Assembly: GCF_030409235.1 (NCBI RefSeq)
Contig: NZ_JAUFPO010000017.1
Span: 34,310-98,309, forward strand
Origin: Halomonas almeriensis
GTDB taxonomy: Bacteria; Pseudomonadota; Gammaproteobacteria; Pseudomonadales; Halomonadaceae
Length of the DNA stretch: 64,000 nt
Direction: 5' to 3'
A program made the position numbers and the translations under genes. This document shows positions 37,268-47,833 of the stretch, in pieces. Position 1 is the first letter of the stretch, and each line of letters opens with the position of its first letter. The notes under the pieces were generated by a model. That model saw only the letters and a list, made by a program, of their open reading frames with translations, searched no databases and was not told the DNA's origin.

Positions 37268-37429
37268 GTAAGGGTTTTTCGTGCCCTGTTTTGGTTCGCT
37301 GAAACGGGCCCTGGATGCCCCTGACGCGGGGAATATCGGCCGCGGCATTCATGTGGGGCATTGCACGATATTAAATTTTTCCTTCTTTATCATGCGGTTA
37401 ATATTTCTTCAGTGTGGCATGCGCCATTT

Positions 37430-37445
37430 TGGCATGCTTTCTGCT
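37430..37445 (+). promoter_or_regulatory. Sigma-54 promoter of glnA
   Basis: TGGCATGCTTTCTGCT matches the -24/-12 pattern TGGCAC-N5-TTGCW with GG and GC at exact spacing. Transcription would start near 37456, giving a leader of about 130 bases before the glnA start. Confidence 0.8.
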
Positions 37446-37589
37446 TAATTATTGCAAACGCCACGGTCGTCCTGGCGATTGTGGGCAGTTGCACCACGGC
37501 GTGCTACAACAATGGCTGCCCGACCAGCGGTCACGACGCTTTGAAGCCGATTCAGAGTTAACGAGCCAAGCTCATTTGTGGAGGATCTC

Positions 37590-38996
37590 ATGTCCGACAA
37601 GACTCTCGCCCTGATTGAAGAGCACGATGTGAAGTGGGTCGACCTGCGCTTCACCGATACCAAAGGCAAGGAACAGCATGTGACCATCCCTTCGCGGGAT
37701 GTCGATGAGGAGTTCTTCGAGAATGGCCAGATGTTCGATGGCTCTTCTATCAATGGCTGGAAGGGCATCAACGAGTCGGACATGATTCTGCGCCCGGAAG
37801 ACGGCACCGGCTACCTTGATCCCTTCACCGAAGACGCCACCCTGGTGCTGCGTTGTGACATCATCGAGCCGGCCACCATGCAGGGCTATGAGCGCGACCC
37901 GCGCTCCATCGCCAAGCGTGCCGAGGCCTATCTGCAGTCCTCCGGTCTGGGCGACACCGCCTTCTTCGGCCCGGAGCCCGAGTTCTTCGTCTTTGATGAG
38001 GTGCACTGGAAGGCCGATGCCGAAGGCGCCATGTACAAGATCAGCTCCGAGGAAGGGGCCTGGGCCACCGACCGCCACGTCGAGGGCGGCAACATGGGCC
38101 ACCGCCCGCGCGTCAAGGGGGGCTACTTCCCGGTGCCGCCGGTCGACAGCTTCCACGACATCCGGGGTGTCATGTGCAACACCCTGGAAGCCATCGGCCA
38201 GAGCGTCGAGGTGCATCACCACGAGGTCTCCAACGCTGGCCAGAACGAGATCGGCGTCAAGTTCAACACTCTGGTGAAGAAGGCCGACGAACTTCAGGAA
38301 ATGAAGTACGTGGTGCACAACGTGGCCCACGCCTACGGCAAGACGGCGACCTTCATGCCCAAGCCGGTGGTGGGCGACAACGGCAGCGGTATGCACGTTC
38401 ACCAGTCCTTCTGGAAGGACGGCCAGAACCAGTTTGCCGGTGACGAGTACGCCGGCCTCTCGGAAATGGCGCTGTACTACATCGGTGGCGTGATCAAGCA
38501 CGCACGCGCCCTGAACGCCTTCGCCAACGCTTCGACCAACTCCTACAAGCGTCTGGTGCCGGGCTTCGAGGCGCCAGTGATGCTGGCTTACAGCGCCCGT
38601 AACCGCTCCGCCTCCATCCGTATCCCGTATACCGCCAGTCCGAAGGGCAAGCGCGTCGAGCTTCGCTTCCCGGATCCGACCGCCAACCCCTACCTGTGCT
38701 TCGCGGCGATGCTGATGGCCGGCATCGATGGCATCAAGAACAAGATTCATCCCGGCGATGCCATGGACAAGAACCTCTACGACCTGCCGCCGGAAGAGGG
38801 CAAGGCCATTCCCACCGTGGCCGAAAGCCTCGATCAGGCGCTGGAAGCCCTGGACGCCGATCGCAGCTTCCTCACCGAAGGCGGCGTCTTCACCGACGAG
38901 ACGATCGATGCCTACATTGAGCTCAAGTCCGAGGACATCGAGCGCCTGCGCATGACGACGCACCCGATCGAGTTCGACATGTACTACAGCTGCTGA
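37590..38996 (+). CDS. glnA: Glutamine synthetase type I
   Basis: A 468-residue enzyme that makes glutamine from glutamate, ammonia and ATP; it acts as a cytoplasmic dodecamer. Conserved blocks are [43 protein letters not shown] and the NRSASIRIP loop. The adenylylation site is Tyr397 in [10 protein letters not shown], so GlnE-type control is expected. The start at 37590 follows GGAGG. Expression is under the sigma-54/NtrC elements upstream and ends at a strong terminator. Confidence 0.98.
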   Translation: MSDKTLALIEEHDVKWVDLRFTDTKGKEQHVTIPSRDVDEEFFENGQMFDGSSINGWKGINESDMILRPEDGTGYLDPFTEDATLVLRCDIIEPATMQGYERDPRSIAKRAEAYLQSSGLGDTAFFGPEPEFFVFDEVHWKADAEGAMYKISSEEGAWATDRHVEGGNMGHRPRVKGGYFPVPPVDSFHDIRGVMCNTLEAIGQSVEVHHHEVSNAGQNEIGVKFNTLVKKADELQEMKYVVHNVAHAYGKTATFMPKPVVGDNGSGMHVHQSFWKDGQNQFAGDEYAGLSEMALYYIGGVIKHARALNAFANASTNSYKRLVPGFEAPVMLAYSARNRSASIRIPYTASPKGKRVELRFPDPTANPYLCFAAMLMAGIDGIKNKIHPGDAMDKNLYDLPPEEGKAIPTVAESLDQALEALDADRSFLTEGGVFTDETIDAYIELKSEDIERLRMTTHPIEFDMYYSC

Positions 38997-39020
38997 GGCG
39001 CGGCCGACTCCGGTATCGAC

Positions 39021-39051
39021 AAGGGCACGCCTGCGGGCGTGCCCTTTTTTT
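39021..39051 (+). terminator. Intrinsic terminator of glnA
   Basis: Perfect stem GGGCACGCC / GGCGTGCCC with a TGCG loop and a run of seven T, 25 bases after the glnA stop. It separates glnA from ntrBC. Confidence 0.95.
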
Positions 39052-39180
39052 ACTGCGTCACCGGCCAGTGGTACCGGCGATGCGTGAAGGCTGCTGGGCC
39101 CCGGCCCGGCAAAGGCCGCGGCGCTCATCTATAGTCGGGGCGTGAGCCATGTCGGCGTGGCCAACGCCGGGAGCCTGAGC

Positions 39181-39747
39181 ATGAAGCGGACTGGCCGGCG
39201 GGGCCTGGTGCTCTGCCTGACTCTCTTTCTTTCCTTGGCCGCCTCGGCCGAGACACTATATCGCACAACCGATGCCCAGGGGCTGGTGCGCTACTCGGAT
39301 GATCCGGCCAGCGGCGGCGAGCTCGTCGAGCTGGCGCCGATCAGCATCGTCCCGGCGCGGTCATCGGCCACGTCCACTCCTGCCCCGGCCCCGCAAGACA
39401 AGACGGCAGCGCCGCCCTATGCGCGCTTTGCCATTGACGAACCGGCCGATCAGAGCACGCTGCCCAACGGTGCCGCGGGCAATGTGATGGTGCGCCTGGC
39501 CATTCGGCCGGCCCTGCGCGCGGGGCATCGGTGGCGTCTGCGGCTCGATGGCGAGCCCGTTGGCCAGGCAACACGTGAGCCGGCCCTGCCGCTCACCAAT
39601 CTGGCGCGCGGCCGGCACCGCCTGGAGGCCGAGCTGCTCGGTCAGGGTGCACGGGTGCTGCGGCGCTCCGCGCCGGTGATCCTGCATGTGCGGCGGGCCA
39701 GCGTTCCCCGGCCCGGGCGCTCCGAGGACACCGGTGCGGAGCCATGA
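39181..39747 (+). CDS. DUF4124 domain protein, secreted
   Basis: A 188-residue exported protein. The signal peptide MKRTGRRGLVLCLTLFLSLA ends at ASA, then comes the DUF4124 module (TLYRTTDAQGLVRYSDDPASGGELVELAP), a Pro/Ala/Ser linker and a C-terminal beta-rich domain (PADQSTLPNGAAGNVMVRLAIRPAL). DUF4124 proteins lie upstream of ntrBC in many gammaproteobacteria; their function is unknown. The start at 39181 is set by the signal peptide. It may be co-transcribed with ntrBC, but an NtrC site intervenes. Confidence 0.85.
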   Translation: MKRTGRRGLVLCLTLFLSLAASAETLYRTTDAQGLVRYSDDPASGGELVELAPISIVPARSSATSTPAPAPQDKTAAPPYARFAIDEPADQSTLPNGAAGNVMVRLAIRPALRAGHRWRLRLDGEPVGQATREPALPLTNLARGRHRLEAELLGQGARVLRRSAPVILHVRRASVPRPGRSEDTGAEP

Positions 39748-39818
39748 GGCCGGGGCTGGGCCCTGGTGGTGCGAGCAGGGTGGTTTGCCGGCATCCTTCT
39801 GTGCAGGCGGGATGCGGG

Positions 39819-39834
39819 TGCACTAAAATGGTGC
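39819..39834. promoter_or_regulatory. NtrC site upstream of ntrB
   Basis: TGCACT-AAAA-TGGTGC matches the NtrC consensus with one mismatch in the left half-site. It lies 159 bases before ntrB and suggests autoregulation, as at the E. coli glnL promoter. Confidence 0.75.
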
Positions 39835-39992
39835 GTGACGTATCCCATCACCTTTTGTGAATCCCCATGTCGCGCGGTGCTTCAGGGTGGCGCGCTTTTT
39901 GCAGCGGTTTCCATCAGTGCGGCCGAGGCCGGCGTATCGTGCCTGGCGAAACGGTCCCGGCTACCCATTTCCTGATCATCGCGAGCCTGTCC

Positions 39993-41031
39993 ATGTACCA
40001 ACGCTTGATGGAGCATCTCACTACCGCTGTCCTGCTGCTCGATGGGCGCCTGCAGTTGCGCTGGATGAACCCGGCTGCCGAGGCGCTGCTGGCGATCAGT
40101 TTCATGCGGGTGCAGGGCCAGGCGTTACCAGAACTGGTGACCAGCGTTGAGGACATGGGCGAGCTGCTGGCCAAGGCGCGTGACGAGTTTCACCCCTTCA
40201 CCCAGCGTGAGGCGCGCTTGACCCTGGCGACCGGCGAAACGCTGACCGTGGACTACACCGTCACGCCGCTGACGGCCGACGAGCTGCTCCTGGAGGTCGA
40301 GCCGCGTGATCGGCTGCTGCGCATCTCGCGGGAAGAAGCCCTGCAGACCCGTCAGGAGACCATCAAGGTGCTGGCGCGGGGGCTGGCCCATGAAGTCAAG
40401 AACCCGCTGGGGGGCATCCGCGGGGCGGCGCAGTTGCTCGAGCGCGACCTCGGAGACTCGCAGTTGACGGAGTTCACGCGAATCATCATCGAGGAGGTCG
40501 ACCGGCTGCGCGACATGGTGGATGCCATGCTCGGTCCTAATCAGGTCGGGCGGCATGCGCCGCTGAACATCCACAAGGCGCTGGAGCGCGTGCGCTCGTT
40601 GCTGGTGGTCGAGCAGCCGGGGGTGACCATCATCCGCGACTATGATCCGAGCCTGCCGGAACTCACCGGCGATGAGGCGCAGATGATCCAGGCCATCCTC
40701 AATGTGGCGCGCAATGCCGTGGAGGCCATGACCGAGTCCGCGGTGCCGGCGCCCAGCCTGATGCTGCGCACCCGGGCGCGCCGCCAGTTCACCCTGGGCG
40801 CCGAGCGACACCGTCTGGTCTGCGAGGTGTCGCTCATCGACAACGGCCCAGGGATTCCGGAGCGGCTGCGCGAAACCCTTTTCTATCCCATGGTCTCGGG
40901 GCGCGCCGAGGGCAGTGGGCTGGGGCTGTCGATTGCTCAGTCGGTCCTGCACCGCCACCACGGGCTGATCGAATGCGACTCCGCGCCCGGCCATACCGAA
41001 TTCCGCCTGCTTATTCCGTTGGAGAAACCTC

Positions 41032-41039
<8 letters not shown>
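39993..41039 (+). CDS. ntrB: Nitrogen sensor histidine kinase NtrB
   Basis: A 348-residue soluble kinase/phosphatase that controls NtrC in response to PII. The N-terminal PAS domain (about 5-110) is followed by the H-box ARGLAHEVKNPLGGIRGAAQ with His133, the N-box NVARNAVEAM, and G-boxes DNGPGIP and GSGLGLSIAQ. The start at 39993 (MYQRLMEHLTTAVLLLD) matches the family. The gene overlaps ntrC by eight bases. Confidence 0.95.
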
Positions 41040-42438
<1,399 letters not shown>

Positions 42439-42444
42439 GCTAGC

Positions 42445-42563
42445 GAGCCACGAGCCACGGGCCACGAGCTGCGAGATTCGAGCCGCGTGTCTCGCGTGAG
42501 GTTTTGGAGGCTGAGCGGCTGGGGCCACCATCCTGCTCGTTTCTCGTTTCTCGTTCCTCGCTA
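42445..42563. repeat. GAGNNNC heptamer cluster 3 with inverted partner
   Basis: Six contiguous heptamers at 42445-42486 (GAGCCAC twice, GGGCCAC, GAGCTGC, GAGATTC, GAGCCGC), starting six bases after the ntrC stop. At 42536-42563 the same kind of motif lies on the other strand (CTCGTTTCTCGTTTCTCG), reaching the stop codon of the aminopeptidase gene. The bipartite design is the same as at 124-199. Confidence 0.8.
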
Positions 42564-44384
42564 CTTCTGTTGGCGTGCCAGCGGCTGGGTGCGTTTTTCC
42601 AACCAGGCCAGAGCGTCGCCCTCGAGCTTGGGGGCGAGCCGTTCGCGGACCTCGGCGTGATAGGCGTCGAGCCAGTCGATCTCGCTGGCGTCGAGCAGGC
42701 TGGGCTCGATGCAGCGGGTGTCGATGGGGCACAGCGTCAGTGTCTCGAAGTACAGGAAGTCACCGAACTCGCTCTCGCTCGCCGGTCGATTGGCCACCAG
42801 GTTCTCGATGCGGATGCCCCATTGGCCGGGGCGGTACACACCGGGCTCGATGGAGGTGATCATGCCCGGTTGCATGGCGGTGTGCGGGGCCGTGGGTGCC
42901 TGCCAGGCGATGACCTGCGGGCCCTCGTGTACGTTGAGGAAGTAGCCCACGCCATGCCCGGTGCCATGCCCGTAGTCGCGGCCGGTGCGCCACAGCGGCG
43001 CCCGGGCGATGGCGTCGAGCTGCGCCGAGGGAATACCGTGCGGGAAGTGGGCACGCGAGAGCCCGATGGTGCCCTGGAGCACCAGGGTATAGTCCTCGCG
43101 CTGTGCCGCGCTGATCTCGCCGACCGGCACCACCCGGGTGATGTCGGTGGTGCCGCCGGGGTATTGGCCACCGGAGTCGATCAGCAGCAGGCCATTGCCG
43201 GCGATGGTTGAGTGGGCCTCGGGGGTGGCGTGATAGTGCGGCAGGGCGCCGTTGGCATTGAAGGCGGCGATGGTCGAGAAGCTGCGGCTGACGAAGCCGG
43301 GGCGTGCGGCACGTGCGGCGGTGAGCTGCTCGTCGATGGTCAACTCGGTGACCGTCTCGCCGCGCTCGAGCGCCGCTTCCAGCCAGGCGAAGAACTCGCA
43401 CAGGGCGACGCCGTCCTCTTCCATGGTCTGGCGGACGTGCTTGAGGTCGTTTTCGCTCTTGCGCCCCTTGAGCAGGGTGCTGGGCTGGTAGGCCTCGATC
43501 AGGTCGGTCATGCCCGGCAGGGCCTCGCGGGTGCCCAGGGTCAGGCGGGCCGGGTCGATCAGCACGCGCGATGCCTCGGGCAGTGCGGCCAGACGAGCCG
43601 CCCACTCCGTGTAGGGCGCCACCTCGATGCCATCGTCGGCGAGCGCCTGCGTCAGCGAGTCATTCAGCTTGCCGGGGGCGATGAACAGCGTCGCGCTCTC
43701 GCGGCCGAGCAGCAGGTGGGCCAGAAAGACCGGGTTGAAGTCGACGTCGTTGCCGCGCAGCTGGGTCAGCCAGGCGATATCGTCCAGCGTCGAGATGGGG
43801 TGCCAGTCGGCATCATGCTGGGCCATTGCTTCGCGCACGCGGGCGAGACGCGCGGCGCGGCTCTCGTCCAGATAGGCTGGATCGTGGGCATAGAGCGGCG
43901 CCTCGGGCAGGGCAGGGCGGTCCGGCCAGATGGCGTCGAGCAGGTCGCTGTCACCGTGCAGCCGGATATCCGCGGCCGACAGGGTCGCTTCCAGCCGCCG
44001 GGCACTGGCCAGAGAAACCACCTGGGCATCGAAGCCCAGGGTGGCACCGGCGGGCAACTGCTCGGCCAGCCAGTCGATCGGCGCGTCGCCCTGGCCGGGG
44101 TGGAGCTTCATCAGCTCGATGCCGCTGCCGGCCAGCTGTGCTTCGGCCTGGACCCAGTAGCGGCTGTCGACCCAGAGGCCGGCGCGCTCCTGCGTCACCA
44201 CCAGGGTGCCCACCGAGCCATCGAAGCCTGACAGCCAGGCGCGGCCACCCCAGTGCGCCGGCAGGTACTCGGAGTTGTGCGGGTCGGAAGACGGCAGCCA
44301 CCAGGCATCGATGGCGTGTTCGCGCATGGCCTCGCGCAGGGCCGCCAGACGGGCTGCCGGGGTAGCAGGGGCTTCACTGGACAT
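42561..44384 (-). CDS. Xaa-Pro aminopeptidase (M24, three-domain type)
   Basis: A 607-residue cytoplasmic metallopeptidase that removes an N-terminal residue before Pro. It has two creatinase-like N-terminal domains and a C-terminal M24 pita-bread domain with two-metal ligands: LLIDSGGQYPGGTTDITR (two Asp), GTGHGVGYFLNVHEGP (His), SIEPGVYRPGQWGIRIENL (two Glu). The roughly 600-residue length is the class shared with eukaryotic aminopeptidase P1, longer than E. coli PepP. The start at 44384 is chosen because MSSEAPATPAARLAALR begins family-like sequence. Confidence 0.93.
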   Translation of the reverse strand: MSSEAPATPAARLAALREAMREHAIDAWWLPSSDPHNSEYLPAHWGGRAWLSGFDGSVGTLVVTQERAGLWVDSRYWVQAEAQLAGSGIELMKLHPGQGDAPIDWLAEQLPAGATLGFDAQVVSLASARRLEATLSAADIRLHGDSDLLDAIWPDRPALPEAPLYAHDPAYLDESRAARLARVREAMAQHDADWHPISTLDDIAWLTQLRGNDVDFNPVFLAHLLLGRESATLFIAPGKLNDSLTQALADDGIEVAPYTEWAARLAALPEASRVLIDPARLTLGTREALPGMTDLIEAYQPSTLLKGRKSENDLKHVRQTMEEDGVALCEFFAWLEAALERGETVTELTIDEQLTAARAARPGFVSRSFSTIAAFNANGALPHYHATPEAHSTIAGNGLLLIDSGGQYPGGTTDITRVVPVGEISAAQREDYTLVLQGTIGLSRAHFPHGIPSAQLDAIARAPLWRTGRDYGHGTGHGVGYFLNVHEGPQVIAWQAPTAPHTAMQPGMITSIEPGVYRPGQWGIRIENLVANRPASESEFGDFLYFETLTLCPIDTRCIEPSLLDASEIDWLDAYHAEVRERLAPKLEGDALAWLEKRTQPLARQQK

Positions 44385-44494
44385 GGGTCGGGCTCCGGTT
44401 GCAGAGGGATACGATGACAGCGTCTGGACCATAGCATATTGCGACTCGGCACTGCGCTCCCCGAGGGAGCCGTGTTTTCCTAACCAAAAGGGGC

Positions 44495-44869
44495 ATGGGC
44501 GAAATGCTGGCTGGCGTCCTATATTGCAGCGACCGATCGCTTGTCACCCGCGGCATCGGGCTGGCCAATGTCATGCAGGGGCTGGCGCTGGGGGTCGAGG
44601 ACTACGAGAGCGCCATCGGCGGGCTGGGCGGTTGCCCCTTCGCGCCCGGCGCTTCGGGCAATATCGCCAGCGAGGATCTGGTCTACCTGCTCGACGAAAT
44701 GGGCATCGACAGCGGCCTGAGCCTCGACAGCATGATAGAGGCCGCCGGTATCGCCTCCCGCCTGATGGGTCGGACGCTGCCGGCCCAGGTTTCCCGGGCG
44801 GGGGTTTCCCGGGCGGGGCCGCGCCTGGCGCTGCATGATGCTTCCGCCGCTCCCACTGCACGAGGATGA
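44495..44869 (+). pseudogene. C-terminal fragment of hydroxymethylglutaryl-CoA lyase
   Basis: About 90 residues from RGIGLANVMQGLALGV onward match the C-terminal third of HMG-CoA lyase: SAIGGLGGCPFAPGASGNIASEDLVYLLDEMGI contains the catalytic Cys loop. The TIM-barrel N-terminal two thirds (about 200 residues) are absent. The first 18 residues of the frame (MGEMLAGVLYCSDRSLVT) do not belong to the family. The active-site metal residues are lost, so it cannot be functional. The frame overlaps the CoA-transferase start, as in intact leucine or acyl-CoA degradation operons, so a deletion removed the 5' part. Confidence 0.85.
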
Positions 44870-44871
44870 TG

Positions 44872-46077
44872 ATGTCAGATACGCCGTCCCGGTCCGGAGG
44901 CTCTCTCGAGGGCATTCGCGTGATCGACCTGACCCGGGTGATTTCCGGGCCCTTCTGTACCCAGATGCTGGGCGACCATGGTGCCGAAGTCATCAAGGTC
45001 GAGCCGCCCGGCCGGGGCGACATCGTGCGCTCCCAGGGCAATATGGTGAACGGCTTTAGCTGGTACTTCGCCCAGTTCAATCGCAACAAGCGCTCGCTGA
45101 CGCTGGATCTGCGTCAGGAGGCGGGCAGGGAGATCCTCTGTCGCCTGCTGGATGACGCCGATGTGCTGGTGGAAAACTTCCGCCCGGGGGTCATGGCCAA
45201 GATGGGGCTGGATGACGCCACCCTGCGCGAGCGCTTTCCCCACCTGGTGGTGGGGCGCATCAATGGCTTCGGTTCCACCGGGCCTTATCGTGACCGGCCG
45301 GCCTACGACTTCATCGCCCAGGCCATGAGCGGCTTCATGGGCGTCAACGGGCCGCCGGACGGCGAGCCCATGCGCGCCGCACCGCCGATCAGCGACATGG
45401 TGGCCAGCCAGAACCTGGCCTTCGGCATCAGTGCGGCCCTGGTGCGACGCGCGCGCACCGGGCAGGGCGAGATCGTCGAGACGGCGCTGACCAATGGCCT
45501 GATCAGCATGATGGGCTACCTGGCGGCGGAGTACTTCGCCACCGGCGAGGTGCCGCAGCGCACCGGCAATGACCACCCCATGCTCTATCCCTACGGGCTC
45601 TTCCAGGCCAGCGATGGCGAGGTCGCCATTGCGCCGAGCAATGACATCATGGTCGAGCGTTTCCTGGGTGCCCTGAACATGCAGGAGCTGCTGGAGGAAG
45701 AGCGCTTCGCCGACAACCGCCGGCGCATGGCCAACCGCGAGCCGCTGCGCGAATTGCTCAACCGGGTCATTTCACAGCGCAGCGTCGAGGAATGGATTGC
45801 CCACTTCAATGAAGCCGGTGTGCCCTGCGGGCGTGTGCAGGACCTCCAGGAGACCTTCGAGGATCCCCAGGTGGTGGCCCAGCAGATGATGCTGCAGCTC
45901 GACCAGGGCGAACACGGCCAGGTGCCGACCACCGGTTTTCCGGTGAAGATGAGCGAAGCGCCAGCTGACTTGCACTTTCCGGTGCCCCGGCTCGGCGAAC
46001 ACACCGCGAGCCTGCTCGCCGAGCTGGGACTGGATGACGCCGCCCGGCAGGCCTTGAGGGACCAGGGCGTTATATAA
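44872..46077 (+). CDS. CaiB/BaiF family CoA-transferase (type III)
   Basis: A 401-residue enzyme that transfers CoA between carboxylic acids. It begins GSLEGIRVIDLTRVISGPFCTQMLGDHGAEVIKVE, a diagnostic start, with the catalytic Asp in PPISDMVASQNLAFGI. The C-terminus is complete. Three consecutive ATGs (44866, 44869, 44872) are possible; 44872 has the best distance from GAGG. It follows the HMG-CoA lyase fragment, suggesting an earlier role with that enzyme in acyl-CoA catabolism, possibly using succinyl-CoA as donor. Confidence 0.92.
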   Translation: MSDTPSRSGGSLEGIRVIDLTRVISGPFCTQMLGDHGAEVIKVEPPGRGDIVRSQGNMVNGFSWYFAQFNRNKRSLTLDLRQEAGREILCRLLDDADVLVENFRPGVMAKMGLDDATLRERFPHLVVGRINGFGSTGPYRDRPAYDFIAQAMSGFMGVNGPPDGEPMRAAPPISDMVASQNLAFGISAALVRRARTGQGEIVETALTNGLISMMGYLAAEYFATGEVPQRTGNDHPMLYPYGLFQASDGEVAIAPSNDIMVERFLGALNMQELLEEERFADNRRRMANREPLRELLNRVISQRSVEEWIAHFNEAGVPCGRVQDLQETFEDPQVVAQQMMLQLDQGEHGQVPTTGFPVKMSEAPADLHFPVPRLGEHTASLLAELGLDDAARQALRDQGVI

Positions 46078-46195
46078 GCCATACCTGGTGCACGCACTAA
46101 CACAGCTAGGACGCACGACAGGAGCGCAAAAATCCGCGCCAATGGCTGGGCGCGACCGGGCCTTGGTGCCAGAATGGGCGTCTCAAGGAGGCTCC

Positions 46196-47533
46196 ATGAC
46201 GCAGATGACCTGGGAGCGCCTGCTCGACCCGGCCCGCCTGCACGATGAACGCGGCGTGGCGCGCGGCGAGACAGGCCGTAGCCCGTTTCACAAGGATCAC
46301 GATCGCATTGTCTTCGCCGGCTCGTTTCGTCGCCTGGGGCGCAAGACCCAGGTGCATCCGCTGACCGACAACGATCATATTCACACCCGCTTGACGCATT
46401 CCCTGGAAGTGGGCTGCGTGGGGCGCTCGCTGGGCATGAGTGTCGGCGAGGAGCTGCACCACCGCCTGCCTGCCGGTATCACGCCGGCGGATCTGGGGGT
46501 GATCGTGCAGGCGGCCTGCCTGGGCCATGACATCGGCAACCCGCCCTTCGGCCATGCCGGGGAGTACGCCATCCGCGACTGGTTCAAGCGGGCCGCCCTG
46601 GATGGCAGTGGCCTGCTGGACGGCCTTTCGGACATGGAGCGTGAAGATCTGCTGACCTACGAGGGCAATGCACAGGGCTTTCGTATCGTCACCCAGATCG
46701 AGTACAACCAGTTTCGCGGTGGCATGCGCTTGACCGGCGCTACCCTGGGGACGCTGCTCAAGTACCCGTGGGCGGTGGATCATGGCGGATCGCGGGGCAA
46801 GTTCGGCTGTTACCAGAGCGAGCTGCCGTTGCTCAATGAGGTGGCCGACCGCCTCGGTCTGCTCCCCCAGGGCGAGAACCGCTGGTGCCGGCATCCGCTG
46901 GCCTGGCTGGTCGAGGCCGCCGATGACATCTGCTATGCGTTGCTGGATCTCGAGGATGGCCTGGAAATGGGCATCCTGCGCTTCGAGGAAGTGGCCGATA
47001 TCCTGACCCAGATTGCCGGTGGCGAGCCGCCGGATTATGCCACCATGCGCGAGGATGGCGTCTCCCAGCGGCGGCGCATCGCCGCCCTGCGCGGTGCGGC
47101 CATGGAGCAGGCGGTCAAGGAGGTGACCAGGGTCTTCGTACAGCACGAGGGCGAACTGCTGGCCGGCACCCTGCAGCATGACCTGCTGGAGCTCTGCCAC
47201 CCGGACCTGGACTGGGGTGTGAAGGCCGCCAAGGATCTGGCCCGTGAGCGCATCTTCCGTAATGAGCGCAAGGCCAAGCTGGAGATCGGCGCCTACACGA
47301 CCCTGGGCATTCTGCTTGAGGCCTTCATCGGCGCCGCGCACGAGCTGCACCACACCGGGCACTCCAACTTCAAGCACCAGCGGGTGCTGGCGCTGATCGG
47401 CGAGAACACGCCGCTGCGCTCCTGGTCGCTGTATGACAGCTATCGCCGCATGCTCGACTTCATCGGTGGCATGACCGACCACTACGCCGTGGATCTGGCC
47501 CAGGAGATGGGCGGGCGTCTCAAGGGCGACTGA
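46196..47533 (+). CDS. dgt: dGTPase-type deoxynucleoside triphosphohydrolase (HD domain)
   Basis: A 445-residue HD-domain enzyme that cleaves dNTPs (often dGTP) to nucleoside and triphosphate. Motifs are FAGSFRRLGRKTQVHPL, HTRLTHSLEV (His), ACLGHDIGNPPFGHAGE (HD) and a distal Asp in EAADDICYALLDLEDG. The start at 46196 follows AAGGAGG; a longer frame overlaps untranslated-looking sequence. Some family members contribute to phage resistance by depleting dNTPs, but a housekeeping role is equally likely. Confidence 0.92.
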   Translation: MTQMTWERLLDPARLHDERGVARGETGRSPFHKDHDRIVFAGSFRRLGRKTQVHPLTDNDHIHTRLTHSLEVGCVGRSLGMSVGEELHHRLPAGITPADLGVIVQAACLGHDIGNPPFGHAGEYAIRDWFKRAALDGSGLLDGLSDMEREDLLTYEGNAQGFRIVTQIEYNQFRGGMRLTGATLGTLLKYPWAVDHGGSRGKFGCYQSELPLLNEVADRLGLLPQGENRWCRHPLAWLVEAADDICYALLDLEDGLEMGILRFEEVADILTQIAGGEPPDYATMREDGVSQRRRIAALRGAAMEQAVKEVTRVFVQHEGELLAGTLQHDLLELCHPDLDWGVKAAKDLARERIFRNERKAKLEIGAYTTLGILLEAFIGAAHELHHTGHSNFKHQRVLALIGENTPLRSWSLYDSYRRMLDFIGGMTDHYAVDLAQEMGGRLKGD

Positions 47534-47548
47534 GCGGCCGGCCGCGGT

Positions 47549-47724
47549 TCAGGCGCGAATGGGCAGGGAGACGCCGTCCGGGTAACGACCGGCGCCGCTG
47601 GCGCTCAGCACGCGCTGGATGCATGGCGAATTTTCTCGAGATGCTCGAACATGTGATCGGGCTTGATATAACGCACACCGGGCATGCCCAGGGTGCGAAA
47701 AACATCGAATGTGATCAGATTCAT
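47549..47724 (-). pseudogene. Internally deleted gene, possibly RimK/ATP-grasp-like
   Basis: A clean N-terminus begins at ATG 47724: MNLITFDVFRTLGMPGVRYI, followed by KPDHMFEHLEKIRHA, with stop at 47605. Just past it, in another frame, lies a plausible C-terminus (IQRVLSASGAGRYPDGVSLP, then IRA and a stop at 47549-47551). I interpret this as one gene that lost its middle, with the join near 47615. The N-terminal pattern resembles proteobacterial ATP-grasp proteins of the glutathione synthetase/RimK type, from memory only. Confidence 0.55.
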
Positions 47725-47833
47725 GGATAGAAGATCTATATCTCTGTCGGGGCTAGCGGACTATTATCCGCGCCGATGCCGCTGGCAAGCACTACTCACT
47801 GCCTGGTCCTCAGGGGGGCGGTTTCGTCTGGCG

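Larger units (their letters stand above)
37007..37589. other. typA-glnA regulatory region
   Basis: A 583-base divergent intergenic region with no convincing gene. It carries an NtrC site, a sigma-54 promoter, a repeat-like hairpin (37317-37333) and an AT-rich stretch around 37365-37420 that could help DNA bending or host a sigma-70 promoter. Small frames here are not protein-like. Confidence 0.75.

Noticed and set aside
37572..39128. 518-residue open frame antisense to glnA
   Set aside because: Its composition is that of a GC-rich antisense shadow, and glnA is unambiguous on the other strand.
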